Under the pieces are notes generated by a model, which was given only the letters and a program-made list of their open reading frames with translations, made no database searches and had not been told where the DNA came from. 64,000 nucleotides of DNA from an uncultured Holophagaceae bacterium (GTDB lineage: Bacteria > Acidobacteriota > Holophagae > Holophagales > Holophagaceae). This document shows, one piece after another, positions 15,009 through 23,543 of this stretch. How positions within the stretch are numbered: position 1 is the stretch's first letter; each line of letters begins with the position of its first letter. Both the position numbers and the translations under genes were made by a program. The stretch is taken from NCBI GenBank assembly GCA_903937385.1, contig CAIZZF010000005.1, positions 236,639-300,638 of the forward strand, in the 5' to 3' direction.

Positions 15009-15646
15009 GACACACCCACCAGACGCTCCAGCAGGGCGGGGACGGCCGAGGCCTCGGCAGCCGTGGCGTCGGCCCCCACCTCGCGACAGAGCTCCGGATT
15101 CAGGCGAAAGGGTGCGCCGCCAACCACCACTCGGGTGCTCGCTCCCAGTAACTTCAATGTGCCCACGACCTCCGCCACACGCCGAGCAGACCGGTCCATG
15201 AGGGTGGAGATCAGCAGGATGCCCAGGCCCTCAGCGTGGGCCCGCTCCGCCAGGTGCACCGGATCGCTTGCCACCCCCCAGTCCGCCACCAGCCAGCCGC
15301 TCATGCGCAGGCTCGCGAGCACCAGCCGCTTTCCGAGGAGGTGGTGATCCTCGAGGACCGCCATCGCCATGAGCGGCTGGGTCCGGTGCGCCAGCAGGCC
15401 AGCGACGAGGTGTTCCTCCACGAGGCGTTCCACCAGCCGGCTGGCCATGTAGACCTGGGCCAGAGCCAGATCCCCGTCCTCCCAGGAGCGGCCGATGCGC
15501 TCGAGCGCCGGCTCCACCAGGGCCTCGAAGACTTCCAGCTTGGGGGTCGTGGCCAGGGCCTCCACCACCAGGGAGCGGAGGGCCTCCAGGTCCAGGTCCA
15601 GGAGGGCCGCCTCGACGCGGTTCAAGACGTGGGAGCTGACGTTCAT
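15005..15646 (-). CDS. Corrinoid (B12-binding) protein of a methyltransferase system
   Basis: A 213-residue MtaC/MttC-type corrinoid protein. Residues 1-90 form the helical cap domain (EVFEALVEPALERIGRSWEDGDL). The Rossmann B12 domain carries DxHxxG as DHHLLGKRL, with His102 as predicted lower cobalt ligand, followed by LLISTLM and VVVGGAPF, which line the nucleotide tail. Start at 15646 with GAGGGG upstream; the longer frame from 15679 lacks a site. First gene of a three-gene operon with four-base overlaps. The protein carries the methyl group between partner methyltransferases. Confidence 0.9.
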   Translation of the reverse strand: MNVSSHVLNRVEAALLDLDLEALRSLVVEALATTPKLEVFEALVEPALERIGRSWEDGDLALAQVYMASRLVERLVEEHLVAGLLAHRTQPLMAMAVLEDHHLLGKRLVLASLRMSGWLVADWGVASDPVHLAERAHAEGLGILLISTLMDRSARRVAEVVGTLKLLGASTRVVVGGAPFRLNPELCREVGADATAAEASAVPALLERLVGVS

Positions 15647-15829
15647 GTGAACCCCTCTACTGGACGAGCGGCCAGGCACCAGAAACGATGGAAAGAGGTC
15701 GCTGGGATCTGGATCGGCGTGTCCTGATCAGAACTGAAGCAGAGGGCTCATTATTTCAGGGATCACAGCATCAGGGCTCGAGGCGCCGTCCTGTCTGGTC
15801 AGGCTCCCAACCTTGTGCTTGGATGGGAC

Positions 15830-16903
15830 ATGCGCATGCGTTGGCTCTGGACCCTTCCCCTGGCGGTGGCCGCAACCATCGTCTGGCTGAGCTCCCAGTC
15901 GCACTACCCCGGGGGACTCCAGCTGCCGCCCCCCCTGGACAAGGTGGCCCACCTCTCTGTCTTCGCGACCCTCGCCTGGGCGCTGGACCTGGCCCTCCAG
16001 CAGAACCGTCCCGGGCTGCCCCTCTACCGCCGCCACCTGCTGGTCTTCTTGGCCGTGTCCTGCTTTGGCGCCACGGACGAGTGGCACCAGCACTTCACGC
16101 CGGGCCGCGCCTGCGAGCTGGGGGACTGGCTGGCGGACAGCCTGGGTGGCGCCTTGGCCCTGGCGGTCCGCACCCTGCCTGCCCTGTTCACCCGACGCCT
16201 GCGCCTCTTGTCCTGGCGGCGCGGGAGCCCCCGCCGTCCGGACCCCGCCCGGGACCTGGTCCTGGTGGCAGATCCCCACTGGAGCCGCGAGCTAACGGGC
16301 CTCGCCGAGGCGACGGCCGCCCACCCCGAGGCGGACTGGCTCTTCCTGGGCGATGCCTTCGATGTCTGGGTGGGCCTTCCCGGCATGGCCTCCGAAGCCC
16401 AGGTCACCTTCCTCGCCTGGGTGGACGCCCGGCGTGCCGCCGGCCGCTGGGTGGGCTTCTGGCTGGGCAACCGGGAGTATTTCCTGGATGGTCACGCGGA
16501 CCGCTTCGACCTCATGGGCGAGGGCATGGGGGGCGCCCTGGAGGGGGAAGCCTTGGCCTGGGAGCACGGGGACCTCATCAACAGCGCCGACCACCCCTAC
16601 CGGCTGTGGAACCTGATCTCGCGGTCGGGCCCGCTGTGGCTGCTCTTCCGGCTGCTGCCCGGCGGCACCGCCCGGGCCGTCTCGATCTGGATGGAGCAGA
16701 AGCTCCAGACCACCAATACCGCCTATAAGCTGGCCTTTCCCCGGGAGGCCTTCCGCACCGCCGCCGAAGCCCATCCCGGCCAGACCTTCCTCACGGGCCA
16801 CTTCCACACCCATGAGCAGGAAGCCAACGGCATCGCCCTGCCCTGGGCCCACGAGGGCCGCTTCATGGTCTGGCGCGGGGGCCGGGTCGAAGAGCTGACC
16901 TAG
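15830..16903 (+). CDS. VanZ-like domain fused to LpxH-like metallophosphoesterase
   Basis: A 357-residue protein. The first ~120 residues are a membrane VanZ-like domain (DKVAHLSVFATLAW, TDEWHQHFTPGRACELGDWLADSLGG). From about 145 the chain is a calcineurin-like phosphoesterase: ADPHW (DxH), GDAFDVW, GNREYF, HGDLIN and GHFHTH supply the metal-binding residues, closest in style to UDP-2,3-diacylglucosamine hydrolase. Expected to act on a phosphodiester or pyrophosphate at the membrane. The fusion is unusual. ATG at 15830; GTG at 15815 or ATG 15836 are alternatives. Its end overlaps that of ysxC by four bases. Confidence 0.78.
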   Translation: MRMRWLWTLPLAVAATIVWLSSQSHYPGGLQLPPPLDKVAHLSVFATLAWALDLALQQNRPGLPLYRRHLLVFLAVSCFGATDEWHQHFTPGRACELGDWLADSLGGALALAVRTLPALFTRRLRLLSWRRGSPRRPDPARDLVLVADPHWSRELTGLAEATAAHPEADWLFLGDAFDVWVGLPGMASEAQVTFLAWVDARRAAGRWVGFWLGNREYFLDGHADRFDLMGEGMGGALEGEALAWEHGDLINSADHPYRLWNLISRSGPLWLLFRLLPGGTARAVSIWMEQKLQTTNTAYKLAFPREAFRTAAEAHPGQTFLTGHFHTHEQEANGIALPWAHEGRFMVWRGGRVEELT

Positions 16904-17487
16904 AGATCGAGCAGGAGGGCAACCTCGCGGCGGAGGTCGGCGATGCCGGTGCCCTTGCCTGCACTGACCCAGGCGATGTCGGCGCTGTGCAGTCCCAGAT
17001 CTGCGGCCACGTCCTTGCGCTGCTTGAGAGCCTTGCTGGGCTTCACCTGGTCGGCCTTGGTGGCCACGATGCGGTGCGGCAGGCCTTCACCACGGAGCCA
17101 CTCGATCATCTGGTGATCCAGCTTGGTGGGACCCACCTCGGCGTCCACCAGCACGAAAACCATGCGCAGGGTGGGCCGCCCCTTGAGGTAGCCCTCTACC
17201 ATGGCCTGCCAGGTGGCCCGCTCGGCGGCGGGGCCCGTGGCGAAGCCGTAGCCTGGGAGATCCACAATCCAGCGGTCCGGCCCAGTCAGGAAGATGTTGA
17301 TGAGCCGCGTGCGGCCGGGGGTCTTGGAGACCCGCGCCAGCTGCTTCTGGTTGGCCAGGGCATTCAGCAGGGAGGACTTGCCCACGTTGCTGCGCCCCAC
17401 GAAGGCCACTTCCGCATGGCAGATCCCGAGTTTCCGGAAATCGGCGGCAGAGGTGACGAAGCGGGCATCGGTGAGGGGCTGGGCCAT
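16900..17487 (-). CDS. ysxC: Ribosome biogenesis GTPase YsxC/EngB
   Basis: A 195-residue EngB-type GTPase needed for 50S subunit assembly. Motifs: G1 GRSNVGKSS, G2 region KTPGRTRLIN, G3 DLPGYGFA, G4 TKAD, G5 VSAGKG. Length and start MAQPLTDARFV fit the family. GAGG precedes the ATG at 17487. It follows ftsE on the same strand after 94 bases. Confidence 0.95.
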   Translation of the reverse strand: MAQPLTDARFVTSAADFRKLGICHAEVAFVGRSNVGKSSLLNALANQKQLARVSKTPGRTRLINIFLTGPDRWIVDLPGYGFATGPAAERATWQAMVEGYLKGRPTLRMVFVLVDAEVGPTKLDHQMIEWLRGEGLPHRIVATKADQVKPSKALKQRKDVAADLGLHSADIAWVSAGKGTGIADLRREVALLLDL

Positions 17488-17581
17488 GGGACCTCGGGGG
17501 CTGGCGCGAAGGTCGCGGCAGCCCTTAGAGTAACGTCCCGAGGCCAGGACCTGCCTGAAGACTGGCGGGGGGCGCTCCTGC

Positions 17582-18268
17582 CTAGACCGTCACGAGGCTG
17601 GCAGGCGCAGGCTGGTCAAAGGCGATGCGACCGTGGTCCAGGCCGATGACCCGCTTCCGCATGCGCTGGATGAGGCCACGGTCATGGGTGGCCACGATGA
17701 CCGTCGTGCCCTGGCCGTTGATGCGCTCGAAGAGGGCCATGATCTCCTGGGCCAGATCCGGATCCAGGTTGCCCGTGGGCTCGTCGGCCAGCAGGACCAG
17801 GGGATCGTTGACCAGGGCCCGGGCAATGGCCACGCGCTGCTGCTCGCCGCCGGAGAGCTGCAGGGGGAAGCTGCTGAGCTTGTGCTGGAGCCCCACCATC
17901 TTCAGCGCCCGGAACGTGCGCTGCTTCTGCTCCGCCGCGCTCACCCCCAGCACCTTCAGCACGAAGGCCACGTTCTCGAAGATGGTGCGCGTCCGGATGA
18001 GTTTGAAGTCCTGGAACACCACGCCCAGCTTGCGGCGCAGGAGGGGGATCTCCTTCTCGGCCATAGAGGCCAGCCGGTGGCCGGCCACCTGGATCTCCCC
18101 GCTGCTGGGCACCTGCTCGCGGAAGAGCAACTTGAGCAGCGTGGACTTGCCCGCCCCGCTCGGCCCCGTGAGAAACACGAACTCGCCCGCGTCGATGCTG
18201 AAGCTCACATCCACCAAGGCGGTGTGGATGCGGTCGTACTGCTTCCCGACGTGGGTGAGGGCAATCAT
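17582..18268 (-). CDS. ftsE: Cell division ATP-binding protein FtsE
   Basis: A 228-residue ABC ATPase. Walker A GPSGAGKST, Q loop VFQDFKL, signature LSGGEQQR, Walker B VLLADEPTGNLD and switch His in VATHDRG are intact. N-terminus MIALTHVGKQY and the interval pattern match FtsE, which with FtsX controls septal peptidoglycan hydrolases. No ftsX follows; the next gene is ysxC. Other ABC ATPases of the LolD/MacB type are similar, so the name rests on overall match. An inverted heptamer-repeat element lies just upstream of the start. Confidence 0.85.
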   Translation of the reverse strand: MIALTHVGKQYDRIHTALVDVSFSIDAGEFVFLTGPSGAGKSTLLKLLFREQVPSSGEIQVAGHRLASMAEKEIPLLRRKLGVVFQDFKLIRTRTIFENVAFVLKVLGVSAAEQKQRTFRALKMVGLQHKLSSFPLQLSGGEQQRVAIARALVNDPLVLLADEPTGNLDPDLAQEIMALFERINGQGTTVIVATHDRGLIQRMRKRVIGLDHGRIAFDQPAPASLVTV

Positions 18269-18277
18269 GGTTAAGAG

Positions 18278-18383
18278 GCTATCAGCTGTCGGCCCTCAGC
18301 TATCAAGTGCCGGGGCCAGGACGATCCATCGACATCGGCCACAACCGGCTTTCACTGATAGCTGACAACTGGGAGCCGACAGC
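18278..18383. repeat. Inverted heptamer-repeat element, copy 1
   Basis: Four heptamers of the form GCTRTCR (GCTATCA, GCTGTCG, GCCCTCA, GCTATCA) at 18278-18305, a 50-base spacer, then four in reverse complement (TGATAGC, TGACAAC, TGGGAGC, CGACAGC) at 18356-18383. It fills the gap between ftsE and the thiolase gene. The same design occurs at 24466-24592. Confidence 0.8.
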
Positions 18384-18386
18384 TGC

Positions 18387-19559
18387 CTAGAGCCGCTCCA
18401 CCAGGATGGCCACGCCCTGCCCACCGCCGACGCAGAGGGAGGCCAGGCCGAGGCGCTTGTCCTGATCCTGGAGGAGGTGCAGCAGAGAGACGAGGATGCG
18501 GGTGCCGCTGGCGCCGATGGGGTGGCCGATGGCGATGGCGCCGCCGCGCAAGTTCACCTTGGCGGGATCCAGCTCGGGCAGCTCCGCCAGGACACCCAGG
18601 CTCTGGGCGGCAAAGGCCTCGTTCAGCTCGAAGAGGTCGATGTCGGCCAGCTTGACGCCGGTCTTGGCCAGCAGCTTCTGGATAGCAGGCACCGGGCCGA
18701 GGCCCATGGTGGCGGGATCCACGCCGACCTGGGCGAAGCCCAGGATGCGGGCGATGGGCTGGTAGCGCTTGGCCGCGGCCTCGGAGGCCAGGACCAGGGC
18801 GGCGGCGCCGTCGTTGATGCCGCTGGCGTTGCCGGCGGTCACCGTGCCGTCCTTGCGGAAGGCGGGACGGAGCTTGGCGAGGCTCTCGGCGGTGGTGTCG
18901 CCCTTGATGTATTCATCGCGGCTGAAGGCGACCTCCCCCTTCTTGCCCGCCAGGGTGACCGTGAAGACCTCCCGATCAAAGGCGCCTGCGGCCTGGGCGG
19001 CGGCGGCCTTCTGCTGGCTGGCGAGGGCGAAGGCATCCTGGGCCTCGCGGGTGATGCCGTGCTTGGCGGCGACGTTCTCGGCCGTGATCCCCATGTGCGT
19101 GTCGCCATGGCCGCACCAGAGGCCATCCTGGATCATGCTGTCGAGGAGCTGGGCGTGGCCCATGCGCGCGCCCCAGCGGGCACTGGGCAGCACGTAGGGG
19201 GCATTGGACATGCTCTCGGTGCCGCCCGCCACCACGAGGTCGGCATCGCCCATGAGGATGGACTGGGCGCCCAGCGAGATGGCCTTGAGGCCGGAGCCGC
19301 AGACCTGGTTGGGGGTATGGGCCGGGGTGGCAAAGGAGAGACCGGCCTTCAGGGCTGCTAGCCGGGCCACATTCTGGCCGCTGCCGGCCTGCAGGACGTT
19401 GCCCAGCACCACGTCACCGATGGCCTCGGCGGCCACGCCTGCCCGGGCCAGGGCCTCGGTGATGGCCAGGGCGCCCATCTGAACGGCTGTGAGCGGCTTG
19501 AGGCTGCCCCCGAAGGTGCCAACGGCCGTGCGCGTGGCAGAGAGGATGTAGGCAGTCAT
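18387..19559 (-). CDS. Acetyl-CoA acetyltransferase (thiolase)
   Basis: A 390-residue thiolase II, condensing two acetyl-CoA to acetoacetyl-CoA or working in reverse in short-chain fatty acid breakdown. Nucleophile Cys87 in NQVCGSGLKA, His in GHPIGASGTR and general-base Cys in CVGGGQG are all present, with GGTESMSNAPY and NEAFAAQSL typical of the family. Start MTAYILSATRTAVG at 19559 preceded by GGAG. No beta-oxidation or polyhydroxyalkanoate genes are adjacent. Confidence 0.95.
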   Translation of the reverse strand: MTAYILSATRTAVGTFGGSLKPLTAVQMGALAITEALARAGVAAEAIGDVVLGNVLQAGSGQNVARLAALKAGLSFATPAHTPNQVCGSGLKAISLGAQSILMGDADLVVAGGTESMSNAPYVLPSARWGARMGHAQLLDSMIQDGLWCGHGDTHMGITAENVAAKHGITREAQDAFALASQQKAAAAQAAGAFDREVFTVTLAGKKGEVAFSRDEYIKGDTTAESLAKLRPAFRKDGTVTAGNASGINDGAAALVLASEAAAKRYQPIARILGFAQVGVDPATMGLGPVPAIQKLLAKTGVKLADIDLFELNEAFAAQSLGVLAELPELDPAKVNLRGGAIAIGHPIGASGTRILVSLLHLLQDQDKRLGLASLCVGGGQGVAILVERL

Positions 19560-19708
19560 GGGGGCTCCGGGGCTCGGTCCAGGGTATCGTGAGCGGGTCG
19601 GACGATCAAAACCGCATACAGCCACAATGGGATTACTAAACCCGGCGAATCCTGGAACGTGAACACCCTACCCAGGCCTGCCCTGGTTCTTTCTCTCGGG
19701 GAGCCGTC

Positions 19709-20614
19709 ATGAATGCCTCCAGTTGCTGGATTCCCATGCTCCTGGCCGGAAGCGTCCTGCTGGCCCAGGCGCCTCCGCCACCCCCCCCGCCCCCGGCCCC
19801 ACCGGCACCTCCCGCACCGACCATTGGCGTGGACATGCCTTCCGGGTCCCGCACCGAGCAGCGCACGGAGCCTCTGGCCCAGGGCTCGAAGCTCTGGGTG
19901 AAGAACCGCAACGGCGCCATCCGCGTGACGGGCTGGGACAGGGACGAAGTGGCCCTCACGGCCCAGATCCGCGACAGCGAGAAGCGGCGCGTGAGCCTCG
20001 TGGTGCAGCGGAAGGGCGCTGACCTCGACATCGAGGCCGCCTTCCAGCAGCCCTCCTGGAGCTTCGGCGTCTACATCAGTCCCCGCTGCGAGCTGACCCT
20101 GCAGGTGCCCCGCAAGCTCATCGGCTACTTCCGCACCACCAACGGCACCGTCGCCGCCGAGAACCTGGAGGGCTACGCACGCTGTGAGGCCACCAACGGC
20201 AGCATCGTGGTGAGCCGCATCCGCGGCGAAGTGCAGGTGGACACCACGAATGGACCCATCGAAGCCCGGAACCTGGCCGCCCGCATCAAGGGCAGCACCA
20301 CCAACGGCCGCATCGTCCTCGAGGATGTGGAGGGCGGCATCCACCTGGAGACCACCAACGGCTCCATCCGGGCGCATCACCTGGATGGCTGGGGTGAAGG
20401 CATCCGCCTGGAGTCCACCAACGGCAGCATCGAGGTGGAGCTGGGCAAGGCCACCGGCGACCTCGTGGCCGAGAACAGCAACGGCTCCCTGGAGATCAAG
20501 GTCCAGGGTGCCCAGGTCGTCGAGATCACCAAGCACAGCGCCCGGGTGAAGGTGCCTGGCCGCACCCAGCCCATCCGCCTCGAAACCACCAACGGCAGCA
20601 TCCGGGTGAAGTAG
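19709..20614 (+). CDS. Secreted DUF4097-like beta-repeat protein
   Basis: A 301-residue exported protein: signal peptide (residues 1-20, SVLLAQ), a Pro-rich linker (about 21-38) and a right-handed beta-helix-like repeat region. A TNG-containing motif recurs about eight times (TTNGTV, ATNGSI, TTNGPI, TTNGRI, TTNGSI, STNGSI, NSNGSL, TTNGSI), typical of the DUF4097/putative adhesin family. GGGAG lies five bases before the ATG. It is followed within 14 bases by two M16-like genes and may share their transcript. Function unknown, probably envelope-associated. Confidence 0.78.
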   Translation: MNASSCWIPMLLAGSVLLAQAPPPPPPPPAPPAPPAPTIGVDMPSGSRTEQRTEPLAQGSKLWVKNRNGAIRVTGWDRDEVALTAQIRDSEKRRVSLVVQRKGADLDIEAAFQQPSWSFGVYISPRCELTLQVPRKLIGYFRTTNGTVAAENLEGYARCEATNGSIVVSRIRGEVQVDTTNGPIEARNLAARIKGSTTNGRIVLEDVEGGIHLETTNGSIRAHHLDGWGEGIRLESTNGSIEVELGKATGDLVAENSNGSLEIKVQGAQVVEITKHSARVKVPGRTQPIRLETTNGSIRVK

Positions 20615-20627
20615 TAACCTGGGAGCC

Positions 20628-22286
20628 ATGCGCTTGCTGGTTCCCATCCTTGTCACTGCCCTGGGCTTGCAGGCCCAGGTGCCCCGGTTGACGGAAGTCC
20701 AGGAACGGCGCCTCGGCAATGGCACCCGCGTGCTGCTGGTACAGCGGCGCGAGCTGTCCGCCTTCCACGCCACCCTCGTCTTCCGGGGCGGGCGAGCCGA
20801 GGAGCCCACCGCCCTGGCCGGAGCCACGGACCTGCTGGCCCAGGTGCTCTATGGCGCCACCTGGCCCGAAGATGTGGAGCCCGGCAAGGCCAAGCTGGAG
20901 CTGGACACCCTGCTCAAGCAGGAGGAGGGCCTCCTGGAGGCGGTGCGTCTGGAGCGCCAGCGCCAGCGCCGGGATGCCGCCGCCTCGCAGCTGCCTGCGC
21001 TCGAGGCCAGCCTGGCCACCCTCCAGGGGCGGCTCAAGAGCCATCTCTCTGCCTCTCCCCTCGCGGATCTCTACACCAGCCGGGGCGGACGCCAGGCCGC
21101 CGAAGCCACCGCCGACGCGCTGGTGGCCTCCACTGAGCTGCCGCTGGAGGCCTTCGACTTCTGGTGCCGCACCGAGGCCCAGCGCCTCCGCACCCTCCAG
21201 CTCAGCCGGTTCTCCGGAGCCCGGGCCGCCCTGAACACCGTGCTCCAGCGCCGGGGGACCCAGGGCCTGGCCCTGCTCCGGGGGGCGGCGCTGCCGGGGC
21301 ATCCCTATGGCCGGGATCTCGCGGATCACCTGTCCGCGCTGGAAGCCCTCCGCTGGTCCGACCTCCGCAGCTACGCCCATCGCGCACTGAGTCCCGACCG
21401 CCTCACCCTCATCCTGATCGGCGGCCTGGCACTGGAGCAGGCCCTGCCCGTGCTGGAGCGGAGCTTTGGCGCCCTGCCAGCCTCCCTGGATTCCGAAGAG
21501 GCCCTGCTCCCGGAGATCCCCGCGGACCTCGGGGACCGGCGGGTGCAGGTCGCCCTGGGAGGGGAAGCCCGGCTGCTGACCGGGTGGCGCATCCCCGCCC
21601 GCAGCCACCGGGATCACCTGCCCCTGCGCCTGGCCGCCCAGCTCCTGGGCGGCGGCAACACCAGCCGGCTCCAGACTCGGCTGGTCCGCCAGAGGCTCCT
21701 GGCGCGGGAGGTGACCCTGCAGATGGACCTGCCTGGGAGCCACCTGCCCGGGCTGCTGGCGGTGGACCTGAAACCGGCCGAGGGGCACAGCCTGGCCGAG
21801 CTGGAGAACGCCCTGCAGAACGAGATCCTGCGCCTGCAGCAGGAGCCCATTCCCCAGGAGGAGTGGGCGAGGGCTCTCACCATGCTGGAGGCGGACTACC
21901 TGAGGATGCTGGATGATCCAGCCTCCCTGGCCAAGGGTCTGGGTCGGGCCTGGGCGGAGGGGGGGGACTGGCGGCTGCTGGAGCTTGACGTGCAGCGGCT
22001 CCGCGCCCTGGCCCCTGAGGTCGTCCAGGCGGCGGCCCGGGCCTGGCTGAAGCCCAGCCACCGCACCACAGCCCTGCTGGAGCCCTCGTCCATCGACGGC
22101 CTCGATCCCCTCGAGGCGGAGACCGCCAAGGTACTGAGCGCCCTGGCGGCCAACCGCATCGCAGACCTCGCCCAGCGGGAGCACCTGGTCAAGGAGGGGC
22201 TCCGGCAGCTGCGCATGCTCAGCCCGGAGGAGCGCCGCCGCACCCTGAACCTCCTCGCCGCCCAGCTGGGCCCGGAGAAGCGGTGA
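20628..22286 (+). CDS. M16-family protein lacking the zinc motif
   Basis: A 552-residue exported protein (signal MRLLVPILVTALGLQAQ) with M16 peptidase architecture: N-terminal half starting RRLGNGTRVLLVQRRE and a second half with LGGGNTSRLQTRLVR, the R/Y-loop-like pattern of M16 C-terminal domains. Where active enzymes have HxxEH, this protein has GATDLLAQVLYG, so zinc ligands are missing. A helical insertion (about residues 85-150) follows. It is likely a non-catalytic subunit, as in heterodimeric M16B pairs, and is coupled to the next gene. Confidence 0.75.
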   Translation: MRLLVPILVTALGLQAQVPRLTEVQERRLGNGTRVLLVQRRELSAFHATLVFRGGRAEEPTALAGATDLLAQVLYGATWPEDVEPGKAKLELDTLLKQEEGLLEAVRLERQRQRRDAAASQLPALEASLATLQGRLKSHLSASPLADLYTSRGGRQAAEATADALVASTELPLEAFDFWCRTEAQRLRTLQLSRFSGARAALNTVLQRRGTQGLALLRGAALPGHPYGRDLADHLSALEALRWSDLRSYAHRALSPDRLTLILIGGLALEQALPVLERSFGALPASLDSEEALLPEIPADLGDRRVQVALGGEARLLTGWRIPARSHRDHLPLRLAAQLLGGGNTSRLQTRLVRQRLLAREVTLQMDLPGSHLPGLLAVDLKPAEGHSLAELENALQNEILRLQQEPIPQEEWARALTMLEADYLRMLDDPASLAKGLGRAWAEGGDWRLLELDVQRLRALAPEVVQAAARAWLKPSHRTTALLEPSSIDGLDPLEAETAKVLSALAANRIADLAQREHLVKEGLRQLRMLSPEERRRTLNLLAAQLGPEKR

Positions 22287-23515
22287 GAGTCCTCCTGCCG
22301 ATCCTCCTGGTCTCCCTGGCCCTGCAGGCCCAGCCGAGGGTCCAGCCCTTCGTGCTGCCCAATGGCCTGCGGGTCTTCCACCTGGAGGACCACGAGCATC
22401 CGCTGGTGCGCGCCCGCCTGCAGCTGGACCTCGCACCCGCAGACACCCCGGCGGGTCTCGAGGGACTCTCGGCCCTGGCGCTGCGGATGTTCCAGGCGTC
22501 GGCTTCGGTTGAGGGCAAGCCCGATGACTTCGACCAGCTGCTGGAGGGCTCCGGCATCCAGCTCAGCCGGGAGGCAACCCCCACCGGCCTGGCGTGGCAG
22601 GTGGTGGCCCGCAGCCGGGACCAGGACCGGGCCCTGGGTCTGCTGGGCGAGAACCTCCTGCGGACGGTGTTCGACCCGGCCACGCTTTGGCGCCAGGCTG
22701 CGGCCTGCTGGCGGGACCAGGAACCGCTGGGCGCCTCGCCCCAGGTCCGGCTGCGCCACGCCCTGGCCGTGGCACCCGGGGAGCGGCCCACCCAGGCCAG
22801 CCTGAGTGCCATCAACCTGGAGGACCTGATCGCCTTCCGGAGCCGGGTCTTCCGCCCCGAGCGGGCCGTGCTGGTGCTGCATGGGGACCTGGGGCTGGAG
22901 CAGGCCAAGCGCCTGGTGCTGCTCAACCTCGGCTCCTGGGTGGGCCCCGTCCTGCCCGCGACCAAGGCGGCCGCCCGGCCTCCGGCAGCCCCGGGGGCTC
23001 CGGTGCGCATCCCGACCTCCGGCCCGGGCCTCACCCTGCAGGCGGTGGCCCCCCCACCACCGGAGCAGGCCCCGGAGATCCTCGCCCTGCTGGACCTGCT
23101 GCTCCCCGGCGATCCCCTCCTGCCGCCGGTCCGGGTCACCCTGGAAGGCTGCGGGCTGGTGGCCACCCTCGAGCCAGGCCCTGAAACCGCCGCTCCCCAG
23201 GCCCTGGCCACCCTGCACGGACACCTGGCGGGGCTGGCCCAGCGGGGCTTCACCCAGCTTGAGCTGGACCGTGCCCGGGGAGCCTGGCTGGCTCGCCGCA
23301 GCCTGGATTCCCTGCATCCCGAGGCCCTGCTGGCGGCTGCCCTGGCCGAGGCCCAGGGCCATGGGGCCATGCCAGGTCCCATGAAAGCCCTGACCCTGGA
23401 AACCCTCAACGCTGGGCTGCGAAGCTGGCTCGACCCCAAGCGGCTCCGCACCGGCGCCGCCGGCCCCCCGGAGGCCCTGGCCCCGCTGGCACCCCAAGAC
23501 CCAGCCGCGAAATGA
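22283..23515 (+). CDS. Second M16-family protein lacking the zinc motif
   Basis: A 410-residue exported protein (MRVLLPILLVSLALQAQ) beginning PFVLPNGLRVFHLEDHEHPLVRARLQ, the standard M16 N-terminus. The HxxEH position reads GLEGLSALALRMFQ, so it too lacks the metal-binding triad. The GTG start overlaps the previous stop (GTGA), indicating tight coupling and probable complex formation. The C-terminal half is shorter and divergent. Both members being degenerate is unusual for an M16 pair. Confidence 0.72.
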   Translation: MRVLLPILLVSLALQAQPRVQPFVLPNGLRVFHLEDHEHPLVRARLQLDLAPADTPAGLEGLSALALRMFQASASVEGKPDDFDQLLEGSGIQLSREATPTGLAWQVVARSRDQDRALGLLGENLLRTVFDPATLWRQAAACWRDQEPLGASPQVRLRHALAVAPGERPTQASLSAINLEDLIAFRSRVFRPERAVLVLHGDLGLEQAKRLVLLNLGSWVGPVLPATKAAARPPAAPGAPVRIPTSGPGLTLQAVAPPPPEQAPEILALLDLLLPGDPLLPPVRVTLEGCGLVATLEPGPETAAPQALATLHGHLAGLAQRGFTQLELDRARGAWLARRSLDSLHPEALLAAALAEAQGHGAMPGPMKALTLETLNAGLRSWLDPKRLRTGAAGPPEALAPLAPQDPAAK

Positions 23516-23543
23516 ACCCGGGCCGCCGGAGCAGCCCAGTCCT

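Noticed and set aside
15647..15829. Possible cobalamin riboswitch before the corrinoid operon
   Set aside because: No B12-box-like sequence or expected conserved helices could be found in the leader.
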